A stretch of DNA of 64,000 bases from NCBI RefSeq assembly GCF_022533585.1, contig NZ_CP092827.1, positions 3,450,001-3,514,000 of the forward strand, in the 5' to 3' direction. Numbering within the stretch: position 1 is the first letter of the stretch; each line of letters opens with the position of its first letter. This document shows, in pieces, positions 54,351 through 62,450 of the stretch. Position numbers and translations under genes: made by a program. Source of the stretch: Pseudomonas sp. LS.1a. Its GTDB lineage: Bacteria; Pseudomonadota; Gammaproteobacteria; Pseudomonadales; Pseudomonadaceae. Under the pieces are notes generated by a model. The model saw only the letters and a program-made list of their open reading frames with translations, searched no databases and had not been told where the DNA came from.

Positions 54351-55268
54351 ATGCAAGATCTACGTCAGTTGCGTTACTTCGTGGCCGTCGCCGAATGCGA
54401 GAACGTCGGCCGGGCCGCCGAGCAGCTGCATATTTCCCAATCTCCCCTCAGCCGGCAGATCGCCCAGCTGGAGGACAACCTGGGCCTGGCCCTGTTCGAA
54501 CGGCGCAACCAGCGCCTGTACCTGACCAGGGACGGGCGCACCTTCCTGACCGAGGCACGTGGCCTGCTCAAGCATGCCGAGCGCCTGGAATCGCTGGGCA
54601 AGCGCCTGGGCCGCGGCGAGGAAGGCGGGCTGTGCATCGGTTACATCAACCACGCCATTCATGCCGGCGTGCTGCCTGGCGCGGTGCGGGCCATTCGTGG
54701 CGAGCGCCCGAACATTCACATTGCGCTGTACAACATGCCCCCCAACGAGCAGTTCGAAGGCCTGCGTCAGCGCAGCCTGGACATTGCCCTGGTCTGCGAG
54801 CCGCCGCCAAAGAACGACCCCGACCTGCGCGGCCAGCCGGTACTGGACGACCCGTTGTTGCTGGCCATCCCGGCCGCGCACCCGCTGGCCAGCAAGGCCC
54901 GGCTGACCCCCGCCGACCTGCATGAGCAGGAATGGATCATCACCGGTGGTCAGCCCGACCAGGTCAACAAGCGCGACGATTTCATTGCCCGTTGTGGTGA
55001 TGCCGGTTTCACCCCGCGCCTGTCGCTGGAGGCTACCGACCCGCTGAGCGTACTCGGCCTGGTGTCCGCCGGCCTGGGCCTGGCCATGGTGCAAAGCAGC
55101 CTGTCGGCCAGCGCCGGGCCAACCGTGGTGCTGCGCAAGCTGGACTGGTTCCAGCCCAGCGAGCAGTTGTGGGCGGTCTGGCACCAGGTCGACTTGCGGC
55201 CAATCGTGGGCATTTTCCGCGAGCGGGTGCTGGCATTGGCCGAGGAAGGGCTTGATAAGTCCATGTAG
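54351..55268 (+). CDS. LysR-family transcriptional regulator (BenM/CatR-like group)
   Basis: 305 residues, beginning MQDLRQLRYFVAVAECENVG, with helix-turn-helix about 19-38 (NVGRAAEQLHISQSPLSRQI) and a complete effector domain. It belongs to the aromatic-acid type LysR subgroup by its N-terminus, but the ligand is not known. It faces away from the MFS/OYE pair and precedes an SDR gene by 92 bases, so either could be its target. Confidence 0.85.
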   Translation: MQDLRQLRYFVAVAECENVGRAAEQLHISQSPLSRQIAQLEDNLGLALFERRNQRLYLTRDGRTFLTEARGLLKHAERLESLGKRLGRGEEGGLCIGYINHAIHAGVLPGAVRAIRGERPNIHIALYNMPPNEQFEGLRQRSLDIALVCEPPPKNDPDLRGQPVLDDPLLLAIPAAHPLASKARLTPADLHEQEWIITGGQPDQVNKRDDFIARCGDAGFTPRLSLEATDPLSVLGLVSAGLGLAMVQSSLSASAGPTVVLRKLDWFQPSEQLWAVWHQVDLRPIVGIFRERVLALAEEGLDKSM

Positions 55269-55360
55269 GTCTTAACTCAGTCGAATTACGTCTTTTACAG
55301 TCTGACTGCGCTTCACTAGGATGGCTCCTATCGATGCAACCCAACCACAGGAGCCATTCC

Positions 55361-56158
55361 ATGAACATCGACCTCGGCGGACGCACCGCCATCATCAGCG
55401 GCTCGACCGGCGGTATTGGCCTGGCTATCGCCCGCGGCCTGGCCCGCGCAAACGCCGACGTAGTCATTGCCGGCCGCAGCCAGAAGTCGCTGGATGCCGC
55501 CCTGGCCGAACTGCGCGAGCAAGGTGGGAGTGGGCAGATCCACGGCGTGGTCGCCGACCTGGGCACCGCCGCCGGTGCCGACACCCTGTTCGCCGCCCAC
55601 CCACGGGCCGACATTCTGGTCAACAACCTGGGCATCTACGACGACGTCGACTTCTTCGACGTGGCCGACAGCGAGTGGACGCGCTTCTACGACACCAACG
55701 TGCTGAGCGGCGTGCGTCTGGCCCGTCACTATGCCCCGGGCATGGTCGAGAAAGGTTGGGGGCGGATCCTGTTCATCTCCTCGGAATCGGGCATCGCCAT
55801 CCCTGCCGACATGATCAACTACGGCGTCACCAAGGCTGCCAACCTGGCGGTATCGCATGGCCTGGCCAAGCGCCTGGCCGGCACCGGGGTAACCGTGAAC
55901 GCAGTACTGCCCGGCCCAACCCTGACCGACGGCGTGGCTGCGCTGGTAGCCGATGCAGCCCAGGCGTCCGGGCGCAGCATTCGTGAAGAAGCCGACAACT
56001 TCGTGCGTACCGCACGGCCGAGCTCGATCATCCAGCGCGCCGCCGATGTCGACGAAGTCGCCCACCTGGCGGTGTACCTCGCCTCCCCTTACTCCTCCGC
56101 CACCACCGGCGCAGCGCTGCGGGTCGACGGCGGCGTGGTCGACAGCCTGGCTATCTGA
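55361..56158 (+). CDS. Short-chain dehydrogenase/reductase (classical SDR)
   Basis: 265 residues with the NAD(P)-binding motif SGSTGGIGLAIARGLARANA (about 12-31), NNLGIYD, catalytic Ser in FISSESGIAI and the intact YGVTK motif (YxxxK). Likely an alcohol/ketone oxidoreductase, substrate unknown. The start at 55361 follows AGGAG. Immediately after its stop lies the C-terminal fragment of another oxidoreductase family. Confidence 0.88.
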   Translation: MNIDLGGRTAIISGSTGGIGLAIARGLARANADVVIAGRSQKSLDAALAELREQGGSGQIHGVVADLGTAAGADTLFAAHPRADILVNNLGIYDDVDFFDVADSEWTRFYDTNVLSGVRLARHYAPGMVEKGWGRILFISSESGIAIPADMINYGVTKAANLAVSHGLAKRLAGTGVTVNAVLPGPTLTDGVAALVADAAQASGRSIREEADNFVRTARPSSIIQRAADVDEVAHLAVYLASPYSSATTGAALRVDGGVVDSLAI

Positions 56159-56165
56159 ATTCAAC

Positions 56166-56609
56166 CCCGGCTACCCGTCCACCGAAGCGCTGTTCAAGGC
56201 CCTCGGCGTAAGCGGCGTGTTCGACTACCACGACGCCGACTGGCAGAACCAACTGCAGGCCGCCCTGGGCGAGCGCCCGCTGCATGCCCTGTTCGACACC
56301 GTCAGCGGCGCCCATGCCGGCAGCCTTGCCTACCTGCTCGGCTACAACGGCCAGGAAACCGCACCAACGCCCGCCTTCAGCACGGCGATCTCGCTGCATG
56401 AAGTGGCGCTCAACAGCATTCATGCCCACGGCCGGCTGGCGGATCGCCAGGCCCTGCGCGTGGCCGGTGAACGACTGCTGCAGGCCGTCGCCGATGGCCG
56501 CCTGATCGCGCCACAGCGCCGAGAGTTCGCCTTCTCGGCATTGCCACAGGCTCTGCAGCAGCTGAAAGAAGGCCTAGGCGCAGGCAAATGGGTGACACGC
56601 CTCGACTAA
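56166..56609 (+). pseudogene. C-terminal fragment of an MDR-family zinc-type alcohol dehydrogenase/quinone reductase
   Basis: About 147 residues in frame: YPSTEALFKALGVSGVFDYH, ALFDTVSGAHAGSLAYLLGY, SLHEVALNSIHAHG and a closing LKEGLGAGKWVTRLD, matching the second half of medium-chain dehydrogenase/quinone oxidoreductases (about 330 residues). The N-terminal catalytic domain and a start codon are missing; the reading frame starts immediately after the SDR stop. Probably the product of a deletion that joined the SDR gene to the remains of an MDR gene. Not expected to be functional. Confidence 0.78.
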
Positions 56610-56715
56610 CAGCCGTGAGGAGAACTTGGATCCCATTCCGTGACAAGGTATGCTGACCGATAGCTAAACGCCACTACTCAGGCAGGCTTCGTGCCTGCCT
56701 TCAAGGACGAGCCCT

Positions 56716-57258
56716 TTGCCCAGCCACCCTACCCGTCACACCATCGCCCGCCAGTGGCAGTTGCTCAAGCTGCTGCCCGGCCGTCACCCAGGGATGAGTT
56801 CCACCCAGCTGCAGGCGGCCCTGATAACCGTTGGCCATATCACCAGCAAACGCACCGTCGAACGCGACCTGGTCGAGCTCGCGGCGCTGTTCCCGCTGCA
56901 GTGCAACAGCAAAGGCATGCCCTACGGCTGGTACTGGCAACCGGGCCTGAGCCTGGGTGAAGCGCAGCAGCTGCAGCCCGATGCGCTCACACCCCCGGAA
57001 CAGGTTGAGTTGCACGCCTGGGTCGATGCTGCGCTTGCCAGGCGCCTGGAAGCGTCGCCACTGTCGGCAGATATGCAACTGACGCCGCAAGCGGACGGCG
57101 GCGCCACGCTGGTCGCCACCGTCGACGACAACCGCGCGCTGATGGGCTGGCTGCTGTCCCAGGCCGGCTCGATCCGCGTGCAGGCGCCGCAGGCACTGCG
57201 CCAGGCCATGCTCGAACAGTTGCGCCAGAGCCTGGCGCTGCACGAGAGTGGTTGTTGA
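56716..57258 (+). CDS. Short WYL-type transcriptional regulator (middle apparently deleted)
   Basis: 180 residues: an N-terminal DeoR-like helix-turn-helix (about 1-65; MSSTQLQAALITVGHITSKR) and a C-terminal WCX-like domain (about 110-170; DDNRALMGWLLSQAGSIRVQ), as in WYL-domain regulators of about 320 residues. The WYL domain itself (the ~80-residue ligand-sensing core) is not found between them. The frame is open, so it could encode a shortened regulator, or it may be a pseudogene formed by an in-frame deletion. The next gene is a periplasmic cyclase-family hydrolase, a plausible target. Confidence 0.62.
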   Translation: MPSHPTRHTIARQWQLLKLLPGRHPGMSSTQLQAALITVGHITSKRTVERDLVELAALFPLQCNSKGMPYGWYWQPGLSLGEAQQLQPDALTPPEQVELHAWVDAALARRLEASPLSADMQLTPQADGGATLVATVDDNRALMGWLLSQAGSIRVQAPQALRQAMLEQLRQSLALHESGC

Positions 57259-57356
57259 TCGGCAAGCAAAAGTCATTGTCCCCCGGGCCGCTTTTTCCCA
57301 TAGCGGGCCCTGCGCAGAATCTGCTCCTGACAACGCCTCACCATCAGGAGTACCCG

Positions 57357-58292
57357 ATGAAACGCTTCAAGCCCCTGCTGCTCGCCGTCGCCCTGGCGAG
57401 CACTGCCCAGGCCACCCTGGCCGCCGACTGGCAGACCTCGCCCTACGGCAAACAGGATGAAATCGGCGCCGCCAACCTGCTCACTCCCGAAGTGGTCAGG
57501 CAGGCGGTCGGCCTGGTCAAGACCGGCAAGACCTACCCGCTGGCCGTGCCGGTGAGCAAGGACCTGCCAGCCTTCCGCCACCGCAGCTTCCACCTGTACA
57601 ACATCCAGCCCGGCGAGCAGGCTGGCCAGACCCTGGGCCGCAACAAGTTCACGTTCAACGATGAACTGGTCAACGGTTGGACCGGCGTCGGCACCCAGCT
57701 CAACGGCATCGGCCACATCGGTATCGACAACGTCTACTACAACGGCAACAAGGCGGCCGACTTCGTCACCGTCGAAGGCGTGACCAAGCTGGGTGTGGAG
57801 AAAGTACCGCCCATGGTCACCCGCGGCGTGGTGCTGGACATGACCGCTCACTACGGCAAAGCCATCGTGCCGGGCGGCACCTCGATCACCGTCGATGACA
57901 TCAAGGCCGTGCTGAAGAAAGAAGGCATTACCCTGCGCAAGGGTGACGTGGTGCTGTTCAACACCGGTTGGCTGGAACTGATCGGCAAGGACAACCAGCA
58001 GTTCCTCGCCACCGAACCGGGCATCGACCTGCCGGCGGCCGAGTGGCTGGCGGACCAGGGCATCGTTGCCTTTGGTGGCGACACCTGGGCGTCGGAGGTG
58101 TACCCGAACCCGACCGGTGAAGAATTCCCGGTCAACCAGTTCATGCTGGCCAAGCGTGGCATCTACAACCTTGAGCTGATCGACACCCGCGCGCTGGTGA
58201 AGGACAAGGCGTTCGAGTTCCTGTTCGTGCTTGGGCAGCCGCTGTACAAGGGCTCGACCCAGGTGAACATCAACCCCGTAGCGATTCACTGA
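57357..58292 (+). CDS. Periplasmic cyclase-family (kynurenine formamidase-like) hydrolase
   Basis: 311 residues with a signal peptide (MKRFKPLLLAVALASTAQAT, cut before DWQTS). The body is the cyclase/KynB-like metal hydrolase fold, with the metal-binding stretch NGIGHIGIDN and THDRGVVLDM-like sequence RGVVLDMTAH. KynB itself is cytoplasmic and shorter, so this is a separate exported relative, substrate unknown. The start at 57357 is chosen for the signal peptide. It is convergent with the SDR/NIPSNAP/ADH operon and follows the shortened WYL gene. Confidence 0.82.
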   Translation: MKRFKPLLLAVALASTAQATLAADWQTSPYGKQDEIGAANLLTPEVVRQAVGLVKTGKTYPLAVPVSKDLPAFRHRSFHLYNIQPGEQAGQTLGRNKFTFNDELVNGWTGVGTQLNGIGHIGIDNVYYNGNKAADFVTVEGVTKLGVEKVPPMVTRGVVLDMTAHYGKAIVPGGTSITVDDIKAVLKKEGITLRKGDVVLFNTGWLELIGKDNQQFLATEPGIDLPAAEWLADQGIVAFGGDTWASEVYPNPTGEEFPVNQFMLAKRGIYNLELIDTRALVKDKAFEFLFVLGQPLYKGSTQVNINPVAIH

Positions 58293-58320
58293 TCGCCGCA
58301 CCTCAAGGCTGACGCGGTAC

Positions 58321-58408
58321 CCGTGGGAGCGGGTTTACCCGCGAACACCGCCGAAGCCGGTGCCATACACCGTGTCGCCTTGTTCGCGGGTGAACCCGCT
58401 CCCACAGG
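58321..58408. repeat. REP pair (imperfect arms)
   Basis: CGTGGGAGCGGGTTTACCCG (58322-58341) and CGGGTGAACCCGCTCCCACA (58387-58406) are inverse copies with few mismatches, between the convergent cyclase and SDR genes. Confidence 0.85.
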
Positions 58409-58448
58409 GGCCTGCATTTTGTTTCGAATGACAGTTCAGTCAGGCGAT

Positions 58449-59225
58449 TCAGAAGGTACCGGGATACGCCCCGCCATCGATCAGCAGGTTCTGCCCGGTG
58501 ATGTACCCGGCATGCGCACTGCACAGGAACGCGCAGTAGGCGCCGAACTCATCGGCACTACCAAAGCGCGCCGCCGGGATAGCCTTGCGCCGGGACTGTG
58601 CGGTGGCTTCTACATCGCCACCTGCCGCCTTCAAGGTCTTCTGCAGGCGCGCTGTGTCGAACGCCCCCGGCAGCAGATTATTCAGCGTCACGTTACTGCC
58701 CGCCAGGCGCTGCTGACGGGCCAGGCCGGCGATGAAGCCGGTCAGGCCACTGCGTGCGCCATTGGACAAGCCAAGAATATCGATCGGCGCCTTCACCGCA
58801 CCGGAGGTGATGTTCACCACCCGGCCGAACCCGCGCTCGGCCATGCCATCGACCACCGCCTTGATCAGCTCGATGGGGGTAAGCATGTTGGCGTCCAGTG
58901 CCTTCAGCCAGTCCTCACGCCCCCAGTCACGGAAGTCACCCGGTGGCGGGCCTCCGGCGTTGTTGACCAGGATATCCACCTGCGGGCAGGCTGCCAGCAG
59001 CGCCTGGCGCACCTCGGCGTCGGCGACATCCCCGGCCACGGTGCGCACCTCGATGCCCGGGCAGGCCGCGCGCAACTCGGCAGCGGTCTGCTCCAGGGTG
59101 GCCTGGGTGCGGGCATTGATGACCAGGTTGACGCCTTCTTTGCCCAGCGCTTCGGCGCAGCCTTTGCCCAGGCCCTGGCTGGCCGCGCAGACGATGGCCC
59201 AGCGGCCGGTAATGCCTAGATCCAT
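58449..59225 (-). CDS. Atypical short-chain dehydrogenase-like protein (YxxxK replaced)
   Basis: 258 residues with an SDR Rossmann start (GRWAIVCAASQGLGKGCAEA) and NNAGGPPPG, and the family's C-terminal FLCSAHAGYITGQNLLIDGG. The catalytic region reads VNITSGAVKAPIDILGLSNGARSGLT: where YxxxK should stand (13 residues after the Ser) there is SNGAR. The Tyr and Lys needed for hydride chemistry are therefore absent, as in a known subgroup of SDRs with SNxxR. It may be inactive as a reductase or use other residues. Third gene of the Fe-ADH/NIPSNAP operon. Confidence 0.82.
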   Translation of the reverse strand: MDLGITGRWAIVCAASQGLGKGCAEALGKEGVNLVINARTQATLEQTAAELRAACPGIEVRTVAGDVADAEVRQALLAACPQVDILVNNAGGPPPGDFRDWGREDWLKALDANMLTPIELIKAVVDGMAERGFGRVVNITSGAVKAPIDILGLSNGARSGLTGFIAGLARQQRLAGSNVTLNNLLPGAFDTARLQKTLKAAGGDVEATAQSRRKAIPAARFGSADEFGAYCAFLCSAHAGYITGQNLLIDGGAYPGTF

Positions 59226-59258
59226 TGGGTTGCTCCTTGATGCAATGCAGTTACAGGG

Positions 59259-59573
59259 TCACTGGATCGGCGAAAACGCGGCAGGCATCAACAGCTTCGA
59301 TTCCATCCGCACCAGCATCGGAAAGGCCACCGGGATGAAGCGCTCCAGCCAGTCCGCATCGCGGTACAGGGCGGCGCGGCGCTCGATGCGGTCGTCAAGG
59401 CTCTCGTAGGCCCAGATGTGCACCACCTGGTTCAGTTCGCCAATCTCGGTATACCACCAGCCCACCAGCTTGGCGTAGCGTGAGATCACCGGCAAGCCTT
59501 CCTTTTCGAAGTGCTCCAGGTATTGCTTCATCTTGCCGATGTGCAGGGTGTAGGTACGCATTTCATAGAACAT
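59259..59573 (-). CDS. NIPSNAP-family protein
   Basis: 104 residues starting MFYEMRTYTLHIGKMKQYLE, with the repeated NIPSNAP stretch GWWYTEIGELNQVVHIWAYE. This ferredoxin-like alpha/beta fold is common in gene clusters for breakdown of small organic molecules, but has no fixed reaction. It starts 21 bases after the Fe-ADH stop and ends 33 bases before the SDR gene, in one operon. Confidence 0.87.
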   Translation of the reverse strand: MFYEMRTYTLHIGKMKQYLEHFEKEGLPVISRYAKLVGWWYTEIGELNQVVHIWAYESLDDRIERRAALYRDADWLERFIPVAFPMLVRMESKLLMPAAFSPIQ

Positions 59574-59594
59574 GGTCGTGGTTCCGCTAAAGGT

Positions 59595-60758
59595 TCAGAG
59601 GTTGCCGTGGTAGGCGTCGGTGATCAGGCGCTCGACATCGCGCGCCGTGGTCAGGCGTGGGTTGACCAGCACGTTGCCGCTGCGCATCGAGTCGCTGACC
59701 ATCTGCGGCAGGAACTCCAGGTCCACACCCAGTTCACGGATGGTCGCGGGAATGCCGATGGCCTGGTTCAGGGCCACCACCGCCTCTACCGTGCGCGCCG
59801 CGGCCTGCTCCACGCTGAGCCCGGTCACATCGGCGCCCAGGGCAATGGCGATGTCGCGGAAGCGCTCCGGGCAGGCCGGCAGGTTGAACTTGATCACGTA
59901 AGGCAGCAGGGCGGCGTTGGCGATGCCATGGGGAATGTTGAACACCCCACCGAAGGTATGGGAAATGGCATGCACGTTGCCCAGCCTGGATTGCGAGAAC
60001 GCCACCCCGGCCAGGAACGAGCCGAGCAGCATCTGCTCGCGGGCGTCCATGTCGGTGCCGACGAAGTAGGTTTTTTCCAGGCTGCCGGCAATCATGCGAA
60101 TGGCTTGCAGGGCCATGGCCTGGCTGATCGGGTTGGCCTGGCGCGACACATACGACTCGATGGCGTGGGTCAGCGCATCCATGCCGGTGGCGGCGGTGAT
60201 GGCCGCGGGCAGTTTCAGGGTCAGTGCCGGGTCGAGAATGGCCAGGCGCGGGAACAGCCGCGGGCTGACGATCACCGTCTTGAACAGCGTGCGCTTGTTG
60301 GTGAACACGGTCGACGCGGTGCATTCGCTGCCGGTACCGGAGGTAGTCGGGATGGCGAAGATCGGCAGCGGTGGCTGGGTCAGTTTGTCGTAACCCTCGT
60401 AGTCGAGGATGTTGCCAGGGTTGGTGGCCATCGCCGCCACGCCCTTGGCGGTGTCGATGCTACTACCGCCGCCCACGCCGATCACAGAGGTGCAATTGCG
60501 CGCTTTCAGCAGTGCGACGGCAGCGTCCAGCACGTCGGTGCTGGGGTTGGCTTCAACGTCTGAAAACAGCTGGTAGTCGATACCCGCCTGCTCCAGCGAG
60601 GCGAAGAAACCGGCCAGGATGCCAGCGTCGATCAGGCCCTGGTCGGTGACCACCAGCAGGGGGCCGTCCAGGTACGGTTTGAGCAGCGCACCGGCCTGGT
60701 CGGCCAGGCCCGCGCCACATTTGGCAAGGGTGGGGAAATGGAACTGGAATTGGCTCAT
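59595..60758 (-). CDS. Iron-containing (group III) alcohol dehydrogenase
   Basis: 387 residues. Cofactor site GVGGGSSIDTAKGVAAMATN; metal ligands in GMDALTHAIESYVSRQANPI and NVHAISHTFGGVFNIPHGI (Asp and three His of the family). It oxidises a primary or 1,3-diol-type alcohol, or reduces an aldehyde, with NAD(P). The start at 60758 is followed by MSQFQFHFPTLAKCGAGLAD. First gene of the operon; its leader carries an AACAAGAACAA motif and a long palindrome lies upstream. Confidence 0.9.
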   Translation of the reverse strand: MSQFQFHFPTLAKCGAGLADQAGALLKPYLDGPLLVVTDQGLIDAGILAGFFASLEQAGIDYQLFSDVEANPSTDVLDAAVALLKARNCTSVIGVGGGSSIDTAKGVAAMATNPGNILDYEGYDKLTQPPLPIFAIPTTSGTGSECTASTVFTNKRTLFKTVIVSPRLFPRLAILDPALTLKLPAAITAATGMDALTHAIESYVSRQANPISQAMALQAIRMIAGSLEKTYFVGTDMDAREQMLLGSFLAGVAFSQSRLGNVHAISHTFGGVFNIPHGIANAALLPYVIKFNLPACPERFRDIAIALGADVTGLSVEQAAARTVEAVVALNQAIGIPATIRELGVDLEFLPQMVSDSMRSGNVLVNPRLTTARDVERLITDAYHGNL

Positions 60759-60780
60759 GAGGGGTCCTCAGGCAACTGCG

Positions 60781-60794
60781 TTGTTCTTGTTGTG
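60781..60794 (-). promoter_or_regulatory. AAnAAnAA-type Crc/Hfq target in the Fe-ADH leader
   Basis: The mRNA reads CACAACAAGAACAACG about 23-37 bases before the Fe-ADH ATG. Motif-based inference; the distance to the start is larger than in the other cases. Confidence 0.5.
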
Positions 60795-60854
60795 CCCACC
60801 GTGACGCTGGCGGGCCGTGCCGGGGCAATCTAGAGCGCGGGCCAGGGCCGCCGA

Positions 60855-60944
60855 TAATGAAAAGAGCTGATCCGCCAATAACCACTGCTTATCCCCTGCC
60901 CGGGTAATAAGCAGGCGTTATTGGCGGATCAGCTCTTTTCATTA
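60855..60944. promoter_or_regulatory. Long palindrome in the divergent Fe-ADH / MFS promoter region
   Basis: Arms 60855-60882 and 60917-60944 are perfect 28-base inverse copies (GAAAAGAGCTGATCCGCCAA / its inverse). Inside is a smaller inverted repeat, CTGCTTAT (60885-60892) / ATAAGCAG (60907-60914). It is unlike the REP elements and lies midway between two divergent starts, so it is most probably an operator pair or a symmetrical control element. The nearest regulator is the LysR gene at the end of the cluster. Confidence 0.75.
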
Positions 60945-61005
60945 CCCGCCCCGCCGGCAGCGCTCCAACAATCGGCCTGCGTAGCTGCTACGCCTCCCGA
61001 TAATC

Positions 61006-61013
61006 ACAACAAC
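61006..61013 (+). promoter_or_regulatory. AAnAAnAA-type Crc/Hfq target ahead of the ACS transporter
   Basis: ACAACAACGAGCTCC lies 11-19 bases before the ATG. Motif-based inference. Confidence 0.55.
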
Positions 61014-61024
61014 GAGCTCCCGCG

Positions 61025-62329
61025 ATGAAGACCATCCCCTCCCCGGCCGACCTGGCGCTGCCCGCCGCGGCCCCGATGACCACGGTGCGCTGGCGCATCT
61101 TCCTGATCCTGTTGCTGCTGACCGCAATCAACTACATCGACCGCGCCTCGCTGTCGGTGGCGCTGCCGCTGATCGCCCCCGAATTCAACCTGACACCGGC
61201 CATGGAAGGGCTGATGCTCAGTGCGTTCTTCTGGTCGTATGCCTTGATGCAGATCCCTGGCGGCCTGCTGCTGGACCGCTTCCACACCCGCGGCATCATT
61301 GGCGCGGCAACCGTGGCCTGGGGCCTGTTCCAGGCGCTGGGCGCGGCCTCGCACAACTGGCTGGTACTGCTACTGACGCGCATCGGCCTGGGCGTGGCCG
61401 AGTCGCCGATCATGCCCGCCGGGGCCAAGCTCAATGGTGCCTGGCTGACGCCTAACGAACGTGGCCGTGGCGCAGTACTGGTGGACGGCGGCGCGCCGCT
61501 GGGCAGCGCCCTGGGGGCGATCCTGATTTCCGGGTTGATTGCCTGGCTGGGCTCTTGGCGATTGGCCTTCGTGGTGGCGGGGGTCGGTACCGTACTGGCC
61601 GGCATCCTGGCGTGGAAGTACATCCGCAACCACCCCAGCGAGCACCCAGGGGTGAACGAGGCCGAGCTGCGCCACATCACCGAAGGCAACGCCAGCGCCC
61701 ATGCCGCGGCAGCCAAGGCCAGCCTGCCGCTGCGCGAGCTGCTCAAGGACCGTTCGATCTTTGCCATGTTCGCCGGCTACAGCTGCATCCTGGCGGTGTT
61801 CTATGGCCTGCTGACCTGGATGCCAAGCTACCTGCACAAGGCCCACGGCCTGAACATCTCGGCCATGGGTGGGGCGACCTTCCTGATCTTCATGTGCGGG
61901 TTTGTCGGCGAGCTGATCGGCGGCTGGATCGGTGACCGCTGGCGGGCCAGCGGTGCCTCGCCGAACCTGGTGATGCGCACCCTGTTCAGCGGTTCGGCGC
62001 TGGTGGCAGCGGTGTGCATCCTGGCAGCAGCCTATGCGGGCGAAACCGTCGCGGTGATCAGCCTGCTGTGCGTGGCGATGTTCTTCATCCGTTGGTGCGG
62101 GATGTACTGGTGCCTGCCGGCGATCATCGGCGGGCCGTCGCGCACCGGCGTGCTGGGTGGCACCATGAACTTCTGCGGCAACATGGCCGGGGTGCTGGTA
62201 CCGATCGTGATCGGGCTGATCGTGCAGTTCACCGGGGATTACTTCTTTGCGCTGATCTTCTTCGTGGTGGCGGCGGTGTTGATTGCGGTGTTTTCCAGCT
62301 TGATCGATTACCGCGAGCGGCAGTTCTGA
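61025..62329 (+). CDS. MFS transporter, anion:cation symporter (ACS) family
   Basis: 434 residues, 12 predicted helices. FLILLLLTAINYIDRASLSV and AFFWSYALMQIPGGLLLDRF are the ACS family hallmarks (glucarate, 4-hydroxyphenylacetate, phthalate and similar organic anions). Divergent from the Fe-ADH operon across a long palindrome, so it likely imports the compound they degrade. A LysR gene follows in the opposite direction. Confidence 0.88.
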   Translation: MKTIPSPADLALPAAAPMTTVRWRIFLILLLLTAINYIDRASLSVALPLIAPEFNLTPAMEGLMLSAFFWSYALMQIPGGLLLDRFHTRGIIGAATVAWGLFQALGAASHNWLVLLLTRIGLGVAESPIMPAGAKLNGAWLTPNERGRGAVLVDGGAPLGSALGAILISGLIAWLGSWRLAFVVAGVGTVLAGILAWKYIRNHPSEHPGVNEAELRHITEGNASAHAAAAKASLPLRELLKDRSIFAMFAGYSCILAVFYGLLTWMPSYLHKAHGLNISAMGGATFLIFMCGFVGELIGGWIGDRWRASGASPNLVMRTLFSGSALVAAVCILAAAYAGETVAVISLLCVAMFFIRWCGMYWCLPAIIGGPSRTGVLGGTMNFCGNMAGVLVPIVIGLIVQFTGDYFFALIFFVVAAVLIAVFSSLIDYRERQF

Positions 62330-62344
62330 GGTTTGGGATTGCAA

Positions 62345-62439
62345 GCCCCTGTGGGAGCGGGCGAGCCCGCGAAGCAGGCAACGCGGTGGATGGCACCGGC
62401 TGCGCCGGTGTTCGCGGGCTCGCCCGCTCCCACAGGGGC
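62345..62439. repeat. REP pair with 28-base perfect arms
   Basis: Arms 62345-62372 and 62412-62439 are exact inverses (core GGAGCGGGCGAGCCCGCGA), between the convergent transporter and LysR genes. Confidence 0.9.
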
Positions 62440-62450
62440 CGCTACAGGTT

